Assembly (NCBI RefSeq): GCF_014203355.1
Contig: NZ_JACHIR010000002.1
Location: 310,001 to 374,000 of the forward strand
Direction of reading: 5' to 3'
Source of the DNA: Kutzneria kofuensis
GTDB lineage: Bacteria; Actinomycetota; Actinomycetes; Mycobacteriales; Pseudonocardiaceae
Length of the DNA stretch: 64,000 nucleotides
A program made the position numbers and the translations under genes. The notes under the pieces were generated by a model that did not search any database, was not told the origin of the DNA, and saw only the letters and a program-made list of their open reading frames with translations. Below, one piece after another: positions 41,028 through 48,943 of the stretch. Each line of letters opens with the position of its first letter. Position 1 is the first letter of the stretch.

Positions 41028-42080
41028 GTGCGAAAGCTGGGAAGTGCCGGCCGGCGGTTGGCGGTGACCACCGCGGCCGTGGGCCTTGCCCTCACGGGTG
41101 TCGGCGTGGTGGGCACGCAGACGGCCTCCGCGGCCGGCAGCGGTCCGTGCGACATCTACGCGGCCGGCGGCACGCCGTGCGTGGCCGCGCACAGCACGAC
41201 CAGGGCGCTCTACGCGTCGTACAACGGGTCGCTGTACCAGGTCCGCCGTAGCTCGGACGGCCGCACGGCCAACATCGGTCCGGTGTCGGCCGGCGGCTAC
41301 GCCAACGCGGGGGCCCAGGACTCGTTCTGCGCCAACACGACCTGCCTGATCACCGTGATCTACGACCAGTCCGGCCGGGGCAACAACCTCACCCAGGCGC
41401 CCGGCGGCGGCGCGGCCGGCGGGCCCGACAACCTCGCCAATGCCACCGCGGCGCCCACCACCGTCAACGGGCACAAGGTGTACGGCGTGTTCGTCGCCCC
41501 CGGCACCGGCTACCGCAACGACCACACCTCGGGCATCGCGACCGGCGACCGGGCCGAGGGGATGTACGCGATCTTCGACGGCACGCACTACAACGGCGGC
41601 TGCTGCTTCGACTACGGCAACGCCGAGACGAGCAACAACGACACCGGCAACGGCCACATGGAGGCCATCTACTTCGGCAACATCAAGGTCTGGGGCTACG
41701 GGTCCGGCAACGGACCGTGGATCATGGCCGACCTGGAGAACGGCCTGTTCTCCGGCGTGAACCAGCACTACAACGCCAACGACCCGACCGTGAACCACCG
41801 CTACCTCACCGCCATCGTCAAGGGCGGCCCCAACAAGTGGGCGATCCGCGGCGGCAATGCGCAATCCGGTGGACTGTCGACATTCTACAGTGGACAGAGG
41901 CCCAACGTCTCGGGCTACAACCCGATGCACAAGGAGGGCGCGATCATCCTCGGCATCGGCGGCGACAACAGCAAGGGATCGGCCGGCACCTTCTACGAAG
42001 GCGTGATGACCTCCGGCTACCCGTCCGACGCCACCGAGAACTCCGTGCAGGCCAACATCGTCTCGGCGGGATACCGCTGA
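41028..42080 (+). CDS. Secreted GH54 alpha-L-arabinofuranosidase, 350 aa
   Basis: Releases arabinose from arabinoxylan and arabinan outside the cell. The signal peptide (RRLAVTTAAVGLALTGVGVV, ending ASA-AG) is followed by the GH54 catalytic beta-sandwich: GPCDIYAAGGTPCVAAHSTT, RALYASYNGSLYQVRRSSDG, CLITVIYDQSGRGNNLTQAP. The Cys-Cys motif NGGCCFDYGNAETSNND, the likely nucleophile Glu in GHMEAIYFGN and the likely acid Asp in LGIGGDNSKG are present. The C-terminal CBM42 domain of fungal AbfB is absent. A GTG start at 41028 has GGGAG upstream. It is part of the operator-defined arabinose regulon. Confidence 0.94.
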   Translation: MRKLGSAGRRLAVTTAAVGLALTGVGVVGTQTASAAGSGPCDIYAAGGTPCVAAHSTTRALYASYNGSLYQVRRSSDGRTANIGPVSAGGYANAGAQDSFCANTTCLITVIYDQSGRGNNLTQAPGGGAAGGPDNLANATAAPTTVNGHKVYGVFVAPGTGYRNDHTSGIATGDRAEGMYAIFDGTHYNGGCCFDYGNAETSNNDTGNGHMEAIYFGNIKVWGYGSGNGPWIMADLENGLFSGVNQHYNANDPTVNHRYLTAIVKGGPNKWAIRGGNAQSGGLSTFYSGQRPNVSGYNPMHKEGAIILGIGGDNSKGSAGTFYEGVMTSGYPSDATENSVQANIVSAGYR

Positions 42081-42093
42081 CCGGGGTGTAGGC

Positions 42094-42149
42094 CGACGAC
42101 GACCCTGGCACGCGCACGACCAGCTCAGCCTGTGCCGAGGTCGTCGTCG
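42094..42149. terminator. Long stem-loop terminator between convergent transcripts
   Basis: CGACGACGACC (42094-42104) pairs perfectly with GGTCGTCGTCG (42139-42149); inner bases GGCAC and GTGCC extend the stem. It lies between the convergent GH54 gene and the MinD-like gene and can serve both directions. Confidence 0.75.
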
Positions 42150-42184
42150 CCTCCGGCCTTGATCCGTGACGACTGGACGTCGGG

Positions 42185-42940
42185 CTAGGTCACGAGATCG
42201 GTCACCACGTCGGCCAACTGGAGGTAGGCACGGGTCAGCGGATCCCGCGGATGGCTGGACGCGACGAGGCCGCCGGGTCCCCGTTCGGCCAAGGCCGGCG
42301 AATGGGGCAGGGACAGCGAGCGGTCGCCCGGCGGCAGCACGACCCCGCCGGGCGAGTCGAGATGGGAGACGACGGGCACGAACTCGGGCGCTCCTTCGAA
42401 CTCGACCCGCAGGAAGCTGAACACGCTGTCGCACTCGGCCTCGGAACGGCAGCCGACGGCGCTCAACTCCACGTGCACGTCGGCCATCAGCAGGCCGACC
42501 ATGGCCATGGCGTTGAGCCCGCTCTGAGTGTCCAGCACCACCACGTCGAGCGCATACTGGCCGATCATCCGGTCGATGACGTCGGTCACCAGGCCCAAGT
42601 CGAGCTCCTGGGCGAGAGCGAACTCGACCTCCTTGTCCCGGACGAGGTAGCCGGGCAGCAGGGTGAGCAGGTCCCCGTGCCCGCGCCCGGGCAGGCGGGA
42701 CGTCAGGTCGACCACGGCCTCGGCCAGCTCGCGGTCGCCGAGCAGCACGGTGGCCAGCCCGACCACCCCGGCGCCGCACTCCAGCGAGTACGGCAGGTGC
42801 AGCGCGGCGGAACCGAACGCGAGGTCGACCATGCCGACCCGCAGCCCACGCTGGGCCAGCAACCATCCGAGGTTGGCGGTGAGCTGGGTGCAGCCCCGCC
42901 CGCCGGCCCACGAATGCACGAGCACGACACTTGCGTCCAT
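42185..42940 (-). CDS. MinD/ParA-like protein with degenerate Walker A (pseudo-ATPase), 251 aa
   Basis: SIMIBI-class fold: VVLVHSWAGGRGCTQLTANL, GWLLAQRGLRVGMVDLAFG, then a DVVVLDTQSGLNAMAMVGLL Walker B-like segment and VHVELSAVGCRSEAECDSVF. The deviant Walker A of this class is KGGxGKT; here residues 12-18 read AGGRGCT, so both the signature and the catalytic lysines are missing. ATP hydrolysis is therefore unlikely; CpaE-like pseudo-ATPases are a precedent for signalling or localisation roles. GGAGGGGG precedes ATG 42940, 5 bp after the phosphatase stop. Last gene of the 11-gene operon. The C terminus lacks an obvious amphipathic membrane-targeting helix. Confidence 0.85.
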   Translation of the reverse strand: MDASVVLVHSWAGGRGCTQLTANLGWLLAQRGLRVGMVDLAFGSAALHLPYSLECGAGVVGLATVLLGDRELAEAVVDLTSRLPGRGHGDLLTLLPGYLVRDKEVEFALAQELDLGLVTDVIDRMIGQYALDVVVLDTQSGLNAMAMVGLLMADVHVELSAVGCRSEAECDSVFSFLRVEFEGAPEFVPVVSHLDSPGGVVLPPGDRSLSLPHSPALAERGPGGLVASSHPRDPLTRAYLQLADVVTDLVT

Positions 42941-42945
42941 CGTCG

Positions 42946-44181
42946 TCACCCCCTCCGAGTCCGCTGCAGGACCATGGCCGTGACGTCGTCGCGGAAGCGG
43001 CCGTCGGTCTGGTCCAGCACCAGCGAGCGGATCTGCGGCCACAGCCGTTCCGGATCGCCGTGGCTGTCCTGCAGCACCCGGATCAGCGCGGGCTCACCGA
43101 CCAGATTCCCGTAGATCGAGCGGGCCTCGGTGATGCCGTCGGTGTAGAGCAACAGCGTCTCCCCGGGCTCGATGGTCAAGGTCTTGGTCTCGAAGTCCGC
43201 GCCCGACACGAGACCGACAACGGGTCCGGTGGCGTCCAGCCGCCGGACCGAGCCGTCGGCGCCCAGCAGCAGGCCGGGCGGGTGCCCGGCGTTGACGTAG
43301 CTGACGGCGCCGGTCTCCGGGTTGAGCGCGCCGGCGAACAGGGTGGCGAAGTACGACCCCGACCGGGACTCTGCGAGGTAGGCGTTGACGGTGCGCACGG
43401 CCTCCAGCAGTTGCGGCTCTCCGGCCGCGAATCGGCGGGGCACCGTCTCGTCGGCGACAGGCTGCTCCCCGTGGAAGTGCTCGAGCATCTCGTGCACAGC
43501 GGTCCGGTTGGCGCCGTCCTGGACCAACCGCCGAAGCAGCCCGCGGATGAGTGCCACGTACAGTCCGGCGCTCACTCCCTTTCCGCTCACGTCGGCGACG
43601 ACGAAGCCGAACCGACGGCCGCCCAGCAGCGGGAAGGTGTCGTGGAAGTCGCCGGACACGGTGCGCGCGGGCTCCGAGCGCACGGAGACTCGCCAGCCGT
43701 TCGGGGCGGGTTCGGTCGGCAGCAGGTTCTGCTGCACGTGCGCCCCGGCCTGCAGCTCGCGCTGGTAGTTGCCCAGCGCGCGGGCCAGCTCCGCCTCCTT
43801 CCCGCTGCGGCCGCGGTCGAGCAGATGGGCCAGGTACGACGCGGAGAACGGGCTGGCCAGGACGTCGAGGCCGCGCGCCTGGTAGTCGGCGACCACGGCC
43901 GGATCGCCGGTGTAGAGGATCACCGGTGGGCGGCCCGACGCTTCGCGCGCCCGCTCGCGGATCCGGCCGGCGTCCTCGGCGGTCAGGTCGTCGGGCAGCA
44001 GCACGGCGGCCACCGAGTCGAGCATCGAGCAGATCATCTCCACGTCGATGCGCACCGGGACCTCCTCTCCCAGCCGGATCACCAGATACGGCCGTGCGGA
44101 CAGCAGCGTGGCGACGCGGTCGGCCAGCGGGCCGCGGTCCCCCACCAGCAGAACGGCCTCGGCGTCGAGGGAGTCAGTCAT
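42946..44181 (-). CDS. RsbU-like PP2C/SpoIIE phosphatase with degenerate receiver domain, 411 aa
   Basis: Residues 1-123 resemble a response-regulator receiver (AEAVLLVGDRGPLADRVATL, PPVILYTGDPA, VLASPFSASYLAHLL), but the expected phosphoacceptor Asp position (AAVLLPDDL) and the Lys (here VLASPF) are not conserved. A helix with basic and Glu/Gln residues links to the SpoIIE domain (about 160-410): metal ligands in ARTVSGDFHDTF and VVADVSGKG, then AGHPPGLLLG, LLLYTDGITEA and RDDVTAMVL. It should dephosphorylate the STAS protein encoded two genes upstream. The start overlaps the kinase gene by 8 bp. Confidence 0.9.
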   Translation of the reverse strand: MTDSLDAEAVLLVGDRGPLADRVATLLSARPYLVIRLGEEVPVRIDVEMICSMLDSVAAVLLPDDLTAEDAGRIRERAREASGRPPVILYTGDPAVVADYQARGLDVLASPFSASYLAHLLDRGRSGKEAELARALGNYQRELQAGAHVQQNLLPTEPAPNGWRVSVRSEPARTVSGDFHDTFPLLGGRRFGFVVADVSGKGVSAGLYVALIRGLLRRLVQDGANRTAVHEMLEHFHGEQPVADETVPRRFAAGEPQLLEAVRTVNAYLAESRSGSYFATLFAGALNPETGAVSYVNAGHPPGLLLGADGSVRRLDATGPVVGLVSGADFETKTLTIEPGETLLLYTDGITEARSIYGNLVGEPALIRVLQDSHGDPERLWPQIRSLVLDQTDGRFRDDVTAMVLQRTRRG

Positions 44182-44581
44182 CGTCCCGCTCCGTTCGCAT
44201 GATCACCACCGTGGTCTCGTTCGTGTCGTCGACCCGCCGGTAGTCGAGCCGGTCGGAGATCGACCGCAGCACGCACAGCCCCACTCCTCCGGGCTCGACC
44301 GGGCTCGTCCTCGGACACGTGTCGCAGCGCGTCGGGTCGAACGGGGCTGCGGTGTCGGTGACGACCAGGCGCACGAGGCCGGACAGGTCGCAGGCCTGTA
44401 CGGTGATGCGGTCGCCGGCCGAGAGGTCGGCGTGCTCGACGAGGTTCGCGAACAACTCCTCGGCGGCCAGCCGCATGCGGTAGTGCTGCCGCTCCGGCAG
44501 TGACTGCTGTCGCGCGAACGCCGCGAGCGCGTCGGCCAGTCGTTGGAAGTCGCCGAGCATCGGTGACAGCGTGATACGCAT
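44174..44581 (-). CDS. RsbW/SpoIIAB-like anti-sigma factor kinase (HATPase), 135 aa
   Basis: GHKL ATPase. The N box is RLAAEELFANLVEHA (Glu41, Asn46), the G1 box VTDTAAPFDP, and the G2 region GGVGLCVLRSISDRLDYRRV. Proteins of this type bind a sigma factor and phosphorylate a STAS antagonist. No sigma factor gene lies in the operon, so its partner sigma factor is encoded elsewhere or the kinase acts only within the switch. It lies 4 bp after the STAS gene. The ribosome binding site is weak, which fits translational coupling. Confidence 0.9.
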   Translation of the reverse strand: MRITLSPMLGDFQRLADALAAFARQQSLPERQHYRMRLAAEELFANLVEHADLSAGDRITVQACDLSGLVRLVVTDTAAPFDPTRCDTCPRTSPVEPGGVGLCVLRSISDRLDYRRVDDTNETTVVIMRTERDDD

Positions 44582-44585
44582 GGGA

Positions 44586-44903
44586 TCACGTCAGTCGTCC
44601 GATGAGGGTGATGGCGTGGTCGAGGCCGGCGAGGCGGATGATGTCGATGATCTCCCGGCGGGCGCCGGTGACCACGAGCTGGATGTCCTCGCCCATCTGC
44701 TGGTGGGCACTGGCCAGGCAGCGCAGGCCGGCCGAGGACATGTAGTCCAGTTCGGACATGTCCAGCACCAGCCGGTTCGGCCGGTCGGCCACGGTGTGGT
44801 CGAGCGTGGCCCGCAGCACGTCGGCCGATGAGATGTCCAGCTGACCGGACAGGTGCAGCACCACGCCGTCCGCGCGATGCTGGGTGTCGATCGAGAAGCT
44901 CAT
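44586..44903 (-). CDS. STAS domain anti-anti-sigma factor (RsbV/SpoIIAA-like), 105 aa
   Basis: GVVLHLSGQLDISSADVLRA and LVLDMSELDYMSSAGLRCLA are the two hallmark blocks; Ser56 or Ser57 in YMSSAGL is the expected phosphorylation site. GGAGGGAATC precedes ATG 44903, which overlaps the epimerase stop as ATGA. Unphosphorylated, it would bind the adjacent kinase and free the sigma factor; the SpoIIE phosphatase would reactivate it. Confidence 0.92.
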   Translation of the reverse strand: MSFSIDTQHRADGVVLHLSGQLDISSADVLRATLDHTVADRPNRLVLDMSELDYMSSAGLRCLASAHQQMGEDIQLVVTGARREIIDIIRLAGLDHAITLIGRLT

Positions 44904-46720
44904 GATTCCCTCCTGGTGCTGTCGGCCAGCGTGACCCGGACCTCTCGGTCCGAGCCGGATCGCGGCAGGCGTACGGTCATCCGATCCGGGTCGAAGTCGC
45001 GGTGCGGCTGTCCATCCACAGTGGTCTTGACCAGCCGCACCCGGCCCGGCGGGAGCACGTCCGGCGCCACCCGCAGCTCGTCATCGGAAAACGCCGCGTC
45101 CGCCCGCGGCCGGAACCACAGGTCCAGCGGCTCGCCGTGGATCAGCAGCCTGTTGTAGACGGTCGCGAGGTAGCACAGCTCCGCGCTGTGGTACATGCTC
45201 ATGGAGTGGCTGCCCTTCAGGCGTTCAGTGCCGAGCATGTACGGAACCCCGTTGGCCAGCACGCTGAAGTACACCGCGCCGTCGTCGTGGTCGAGGAAGT
45301 AGGCGTTGTAGAACGCCTCCGCCTCTCGGCCGTGCCTGAGATCGCTCGCGTCGCCACCCACGCCGGCCAGCAGGGTGTAGGCCAGTATTGCCTGCTCCTG
45401 CTGCCACCACGCCTTGCGGTCGTGCCAGACGAAGGTGTGCCGGCCGTCCTCGGCGATCCGCTCGAGCATGTCGTACCAGCCGCCGCGCTGCGGATCCCGC
45501 GCCAGGTCCGGCATGGCGTCGGCGAGCTGACGGGCCAGCTTGAGGTATTCGTGCTTGCCCCGCGCCGAGTTCATCCGCATCAGGTTCCACACGATCTTCA
45601 GGTTGTGCCCCACCACGGCCCGGTTCTGCTGCCAGCCCCACGACGTGTCGGGCGACCAGTCGGCGTGGAACCGCTCCTGCACGAACGGCGACGACCGGTC
45701 GGGCCAGAAGTGGGACACGATCATGTCGAAGGTGTGTTCCAGCATGTCGCGGTACCGTTGCTCGCCGGTGGCCAGCCACAGGTTGAACAGGTAGGCCGGG
45801 GCGTGGTCGCCGACGGAGTTCCAGTTCTTGCGGCTCCGGTTCGGCCCCAGGCTCTCGGCGTGCGGGGACAGCTGGTACGGGTCGACGTGCGAGAAGTAGC
45901 CACCCCGCGACTTGTCGGCGAAGTGCTCCTGAAACAGCCGCACGGTGCCCTCGATGTCCGCCAGCAGCCTGGGGTCGCCGGTGACCCGGAAGGTCTGCAC
46001 GAGACCGCAGAGGGCGTATATCTGCTCGTAGGCGGGCACGGCCTCGTAGTCGTCGCCGAACTCGGAGGTGAACAGCTTGCGGCTGGGCACGCCGTCGCGC
46101 ACCTCGGTGCCGTGGTACCAGTACACGACGTCGTTGTCCTCGTCCACGAACCGCAGGCGCTCGCGCAAATAATGGCTTCCGGCCTCGGCGACGTCCAAAT
46201 AGGACTGGTCCCCGGACAGCATGTACGCGGAGGCCATGCCGTAGACCAACCGCGAGATGGTGTCGGTCTCCTGCACGTGGTTGCCGGCCGAGCTGCCGGT
46301 GCGGGACAGTTCCGTGCGGTAGCGGGTGAAGTCCACCGGGCCGTCGCCGAACTGGGCGTGCCGGTAGAAGCCGGCGATGCCCCGGATCTGGTCCACCCAC
46401 CACTGTGGATGCTCGAACCGCGGCACGCCGTCCTCGCCGTCGATCACGATGACCCGACTGGCGTGCACCAGCCGCGTGCCCGCGGTCGGGTAGAACAGCC
46501 CGTAGCACGACACCATCCGCCCGGGCACGAGGTGCTCGGCCAGCCGGCCGCTCACGTCCTGGTAGGGCTCGCCCAGGTTGCGCAGGGCTTCGACGGCGGT
46601 GGTGGCCGCCAGCCGGGCCACCACCGCGGATCCGTCCAGTGTGGACAGGTAGAGCCGGTTGTCGCGGAAGGCCCGCACGTAGCCGGTGACCGCGTCGGAG
46701 TAGGTGTGTTCACACGTCAT
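44900..46720 (-). CDS. AGE (N-acylglucosamine 2-epimerase) family protein with N- and C-terminal extensions, 606 aa
   Basis: The central 400 residues are an (alpha/alpha)6 barrel of the AGE/cellobiose epimerase family: YVRAFRDNRLYL precedes it, then RLVYGMASAYMLSGDQSYLD, GGYFSHVDPYQLSPHAESLG, TSWGWQQNRAVVGHNLKIVW with the conserved His, GGWYDMLERIAEDGRHTFVW and YHSAELCYLATVYN. The usual length is 390-420 aa. Here there are about 100 extra N-terminal residues with a beta-rich, OB-like look (GSAVVARLAATTAVEAL, LVPGRMVSCYGLFYPTAG) and about 80 extra C-terminal residues. Sugar epimerisation is not assured; related proteins act on other carbonyl compounds. ATG 46720 is chosen because GAGG precedes it. 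Confidence 0.88.
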   Translation of the reverse strand: MTCEHTYSDAVTGYVRAFRDNRLYLSTLDGSAVVARLAATTAVEALRNLGEPYQDVSGRLAEHLVPGRMVSCYGLFYPTAGTRLVHASRVIVIDGEDGVPRFEHPQWWVDQIRGIAGFYRHAQFGDGPVDFTRYRTELSRTGSSAGNHVQETDTISRLVYGMASAYMLSGDQSYLDVAEAGSHYLRERLRFVDEDNDVVYWYHGTEVRDGVPSRKLFTSEFGDDYEAVPAYEQIYALCGLVQTFRVTGDPRLLADIEGTVRLFQEHFADKSRGGYFSHVDPYQLSPHAESLGPNRSRKNWNSVGDHAPAYLFNLWLATGEQRYRDMLEHTFDMIVSHFWPDRSSPFVQERFHADWSPDTSWGWQQNRAVVGHNLKIVWNLMRMNSARGKHEYLKLARQLADAMPDLARDPQRGGWYDMLERIAEDGRHTFVWHDRKAWWQQEQAILAYTLLAGVGGDASDLRHGREAEAFYNAYFLDHDDGAVYFSVLANGVPYMLGTERLKGSHSMSMYHSAELCYLATVYNRLLIHGEPLDLWFRPRADAAFSDDELRVAPDVLPPGRVRLVKTTVDGQPHRDFDPDRMTVRLPRSGSDREVRVTLADSTRRES

Positions 46721-47318
46721 CACGGACCTCGCCGGCCAGCCGGGCGATCACTGCCCTGGCGAGTTGGGGCGCCTGCGCCACCGTGCGGCCGGTGAGCAGG
46801 TCGCCGTCGTCGACCACATCCCGGTCGACGTACTCGGCGCCCATGTTCCGGCAGTCCCCGATCAGGTTGTTGTGGCAAGTCACCCGACGCCCGCGGATCA
46901 GCTCGGCCACCGGCGACATCAGCCACAACCCGTGGCAGGAGAACACCTTCAGCAGCCGAGGCAGCCGGAAGGCCCGTCGCAGCAGCGACACCGCCGGAGC
47001 GAGGGTGTCCGGGTCGGGCGAGTAGCGCAGCCGGTCGGACACCATGCCGGACGGCACGATCAGCGCGGCATAGCGGTGCAGGTCGCTGTAGCCCACCTGC
47101 TCCAGGTCGCCGCTCACGGTCAGCGGCGCCTGGTACTCGTGCCCGGTGAAGGTGAGCGACTCCGCGCCCCACAGCCGGGTCAGCAGGTCGACCTGCGCCC
47201 CCTCCTCGGCGAAACGCATCCGGTAGTAGGCAATCTCCTCCTCGACGTAGTCGCTCTCCACCAGCAGGCCGATCTTCCGGTCGCGCAGCAGGGGCGGGAG
47301 GGCGTTCAAGGTCGTCAT
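46710..47318 (-). CDS. DJ-1/PfpI family protein (second copy), 202 aa
   Basis: Begins NALPPLLRDRKIGLLVESDY and contains the family core YAALIVPSGMVSDRLRYSPD and the nucleophile elbow LLKVFSCHGLWLMSPVAELI, with Cys as the likely nucleophile followed by His. RRVTCHNNLIGDCRNMGAEY and VVDDGDLLTGRTVAQAPQLA complete the flavodoxin-like fold. Such enzymes can be glyoxalases, isonitrile hydratases, amidases or proteases. GGAGGGGAC precedes ATG 47318, which overlaps the ThDP enzyme stop as ATGA. Confidence 0.9.
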   Translation of the reverse strand: MTTLNALPPLLRDRKIGLLVESDYVEEEIAYYRMRFAEEGAQVDLLTRLWGAESLTFTGHEYQAPLTVSGDLEQVGYSDLHRYAALIVPSGMVSDRLRYSPDPDTLAPAVSLLRRAFRLPRLLKVFSCHGLWLMSPVAELIRGRRVTCHNNLIGDCRNMGAEYVDRDVVDDGDLLTGRTVAQAPQLARAVIARLAGEVRDDV

Positions 47319-48943
47319 GTCCCCTCCGGTGTGGTGTCGACGTCGACCAGGAACGGCCCGTCGGCGCCGAGCATCCGGGCCACGGCCTCGTCCACGTCCG
47401 CCACGGACGACACCTGGCAGCCGGGCACGCCGAGGGAGGCGGCCAGGTCCACGAAGCCGATCGGTGGCTTGGACAGGTCGAACGCCCGCGGATGGGCGCG
47501 GGCCGGACGGCCCTGCTCGCGCCAGTACTGTTCGAGGTTGTCGTCCAGCAGCTGGTAGCGGCCGTTGTTGCAGACCACGAACTTCGCGTCGACGTCGTGC
47601 CGTGCCGCGGTCCACAGCGCCTGGACCGTGTACATGGTCGCGCCGTCGCCGCTGAACGCGATCACAGGCGCGCCGGGCCGCGCGAGCTTGGCGCCGATGG
47701 CCCCGGGGAAGCCGACGCCCAGCGAGCCGCCCCTGGTCTGGAAGAACCGGCCGGGTGTCTGCGCCGGCAGGTGGCGGGCCAGCGAGCCGGCCGCGGTCAG
47801 GGCCTCGTCCACCACGATCAGCTCGCGGGGCGCGCGCCGGGCCAGCCGGGCCACGAAGTGGTCCAGCAGCGTCGACGGCTCAGGCGGTCGGGTCCCGCGC
47901 GAGCGCCGCCGGGCCGGCAGCGGCCGCGGGGCGGTCCGCTCCAGCTCCACGGCCAGCGCCTCCAGGGTGAGCTTCGGGTCCGCGACGACGCCGAGGCTCA
48001 CCGGGTGGTTCTTGGCGATCTGGTCGGGATCGAGGTCGATGTGCACCACCGACGCATCCGTCCTAAATGGACCCGACAGGCTGGGATACACCTCGGGGAA
48101 CAGGTACGTGGCCACCACGAGCACGGCGTCGGCCTCGGCGACCACCCGCGCGCTGTCCGCGCCGAACATGTGCCCGAGCTGACCGCCGTAGAGCGGGTGG
48201 GTGGTGTCCATGTTCAGCTCCGAGCTGTTCACTCCCCACACCGGGGCTCGCAGCGCGCCGGCGACAGCGGCCAGCTCGGCCTGGGCGCCGCTGGCCGCCA
48301 CCCCGTCGCCCATGAGGATCAGCGGGTGCTGACCGCCGCGCAGCAGCCGGGCGGCCTCGGCCACCACGTTCGGCGCCGGCAGCACCCGGGTGCTGGGCAC
48401 GGAGGCCGCCATGGCGGGCTCGGTGGTCACCTCGTCCATCACGTCGGCCGGCAGCACGACCACCACCGGGCCACGCGGCGGTGTCATCGCGACCTGCACC
48501 GCGCGCCGCAGCACCCGCAGCAGCGAGGAGGAGTCCAGTACCCGAAGGGCCTGCTTGGTCACGGGCCGGGCCATGCCGATCAGGTCGGCGGCCATCTGCG
48601 CCTGCATGGCCTCGTATCGGATCCCGGCCTCGCCGACCAGGATGACCAGCGGCGACTGGCCCCGCATGGCCTGGTACAGCATGCCGATGCCGTTGCCCAG
48701 GCCGACGCCGCTGTGCAGCTGGACGACGGCGGGCCGCTCGCCGGCACGGGCGTAGCCGTCGGCCATCGCCACCGCGACGGTTTCCTGCAACGCCAGCACG
48801 TACTCGATGCCCGAGTCGGCGGCCGCGTCGAGGAATCCCTGCTCCACGGTGCCGGGATTGCCGAACATGTGACGCACGCCGTCCGCGGCCAACTGCTCGT
48901 ACAGGGCGGTGGTTCCGGGCCTTGCGTACACCACGGGGCTCAC
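47315..48943 (-). CDS. ThDP-dependent enzyme, benzoylformate-decarboxylase-like, 542 aa
   Basis: Three-domain ThDP enzyme. The PYR domain has MFGNPGTVEQGFLDAAADSG, the activating Glu in VLALQETVAVAMADGYARAG and VVQLHSGVGLGNGIGMLYQA with a His at the benzoylformate decarboxylase active-site position. The PP domain has the cofactor motif IAFSGDGATMYTVQALWTAA ending in VVCNNGRYQLL (GDG-N-NN). NPGT replaces the NPGS of benzoylformate decarboxylase. A 2-oxo acid or an acyloin is the expected substrate. GTG 48943 overlaps the upstream DJ-1 stop as GTGA; GTG 48946 is also possible. It is flanked by two DJ-1 genes, which suggests reactive aldehyde or oxoacid chemistry. Confidence 0.91.
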   Translation of the reverse strand: MSPVVYARPGTTALYEQLAADGVRHMFGNPGTVEQGFLDAAADSGIEYVLALQETVAVAMADGYARAGERPAVVQLHSGVGLGNGIGMLYQAMRGQSPLVILVGEAGIRYEAMQAQMAADLIGMARPVTKQALRVLDSSSLLRVLRRAVQVAMTPPRGPVVVVLPADVMDEVTTEPAMAASVPSTRVLPAPNVVAEAARLLRGGQHPLILMGDGVAASGAQAELAAVAGALRAPVWGVNSSELNMDTTHPLYGGQLGHMFGADSARVVAEADAVLVVATYLFPEVYPSLSGPFRTDASVVHIDLDPDQIAKNHPVSLGVVADPKLTLEALAVELERTAPRPLPARRRSRGTRPPEPSTLLDHFVARLARRAPRELIVVDEALTAAGSLARHLPAQTPGRFFQTRGGSLGVGFPGAIGAKLARPGAPVIAFSGDGATMYTVQALWTAARHDVDAKFVVCNNGRYQLLDDNLEQYWREQGRPARAHPRAFDLSKPPIGFVDLAASLGVPGCQVSSVADVDEAVARMLGADGPFLVDVDTTPEGT

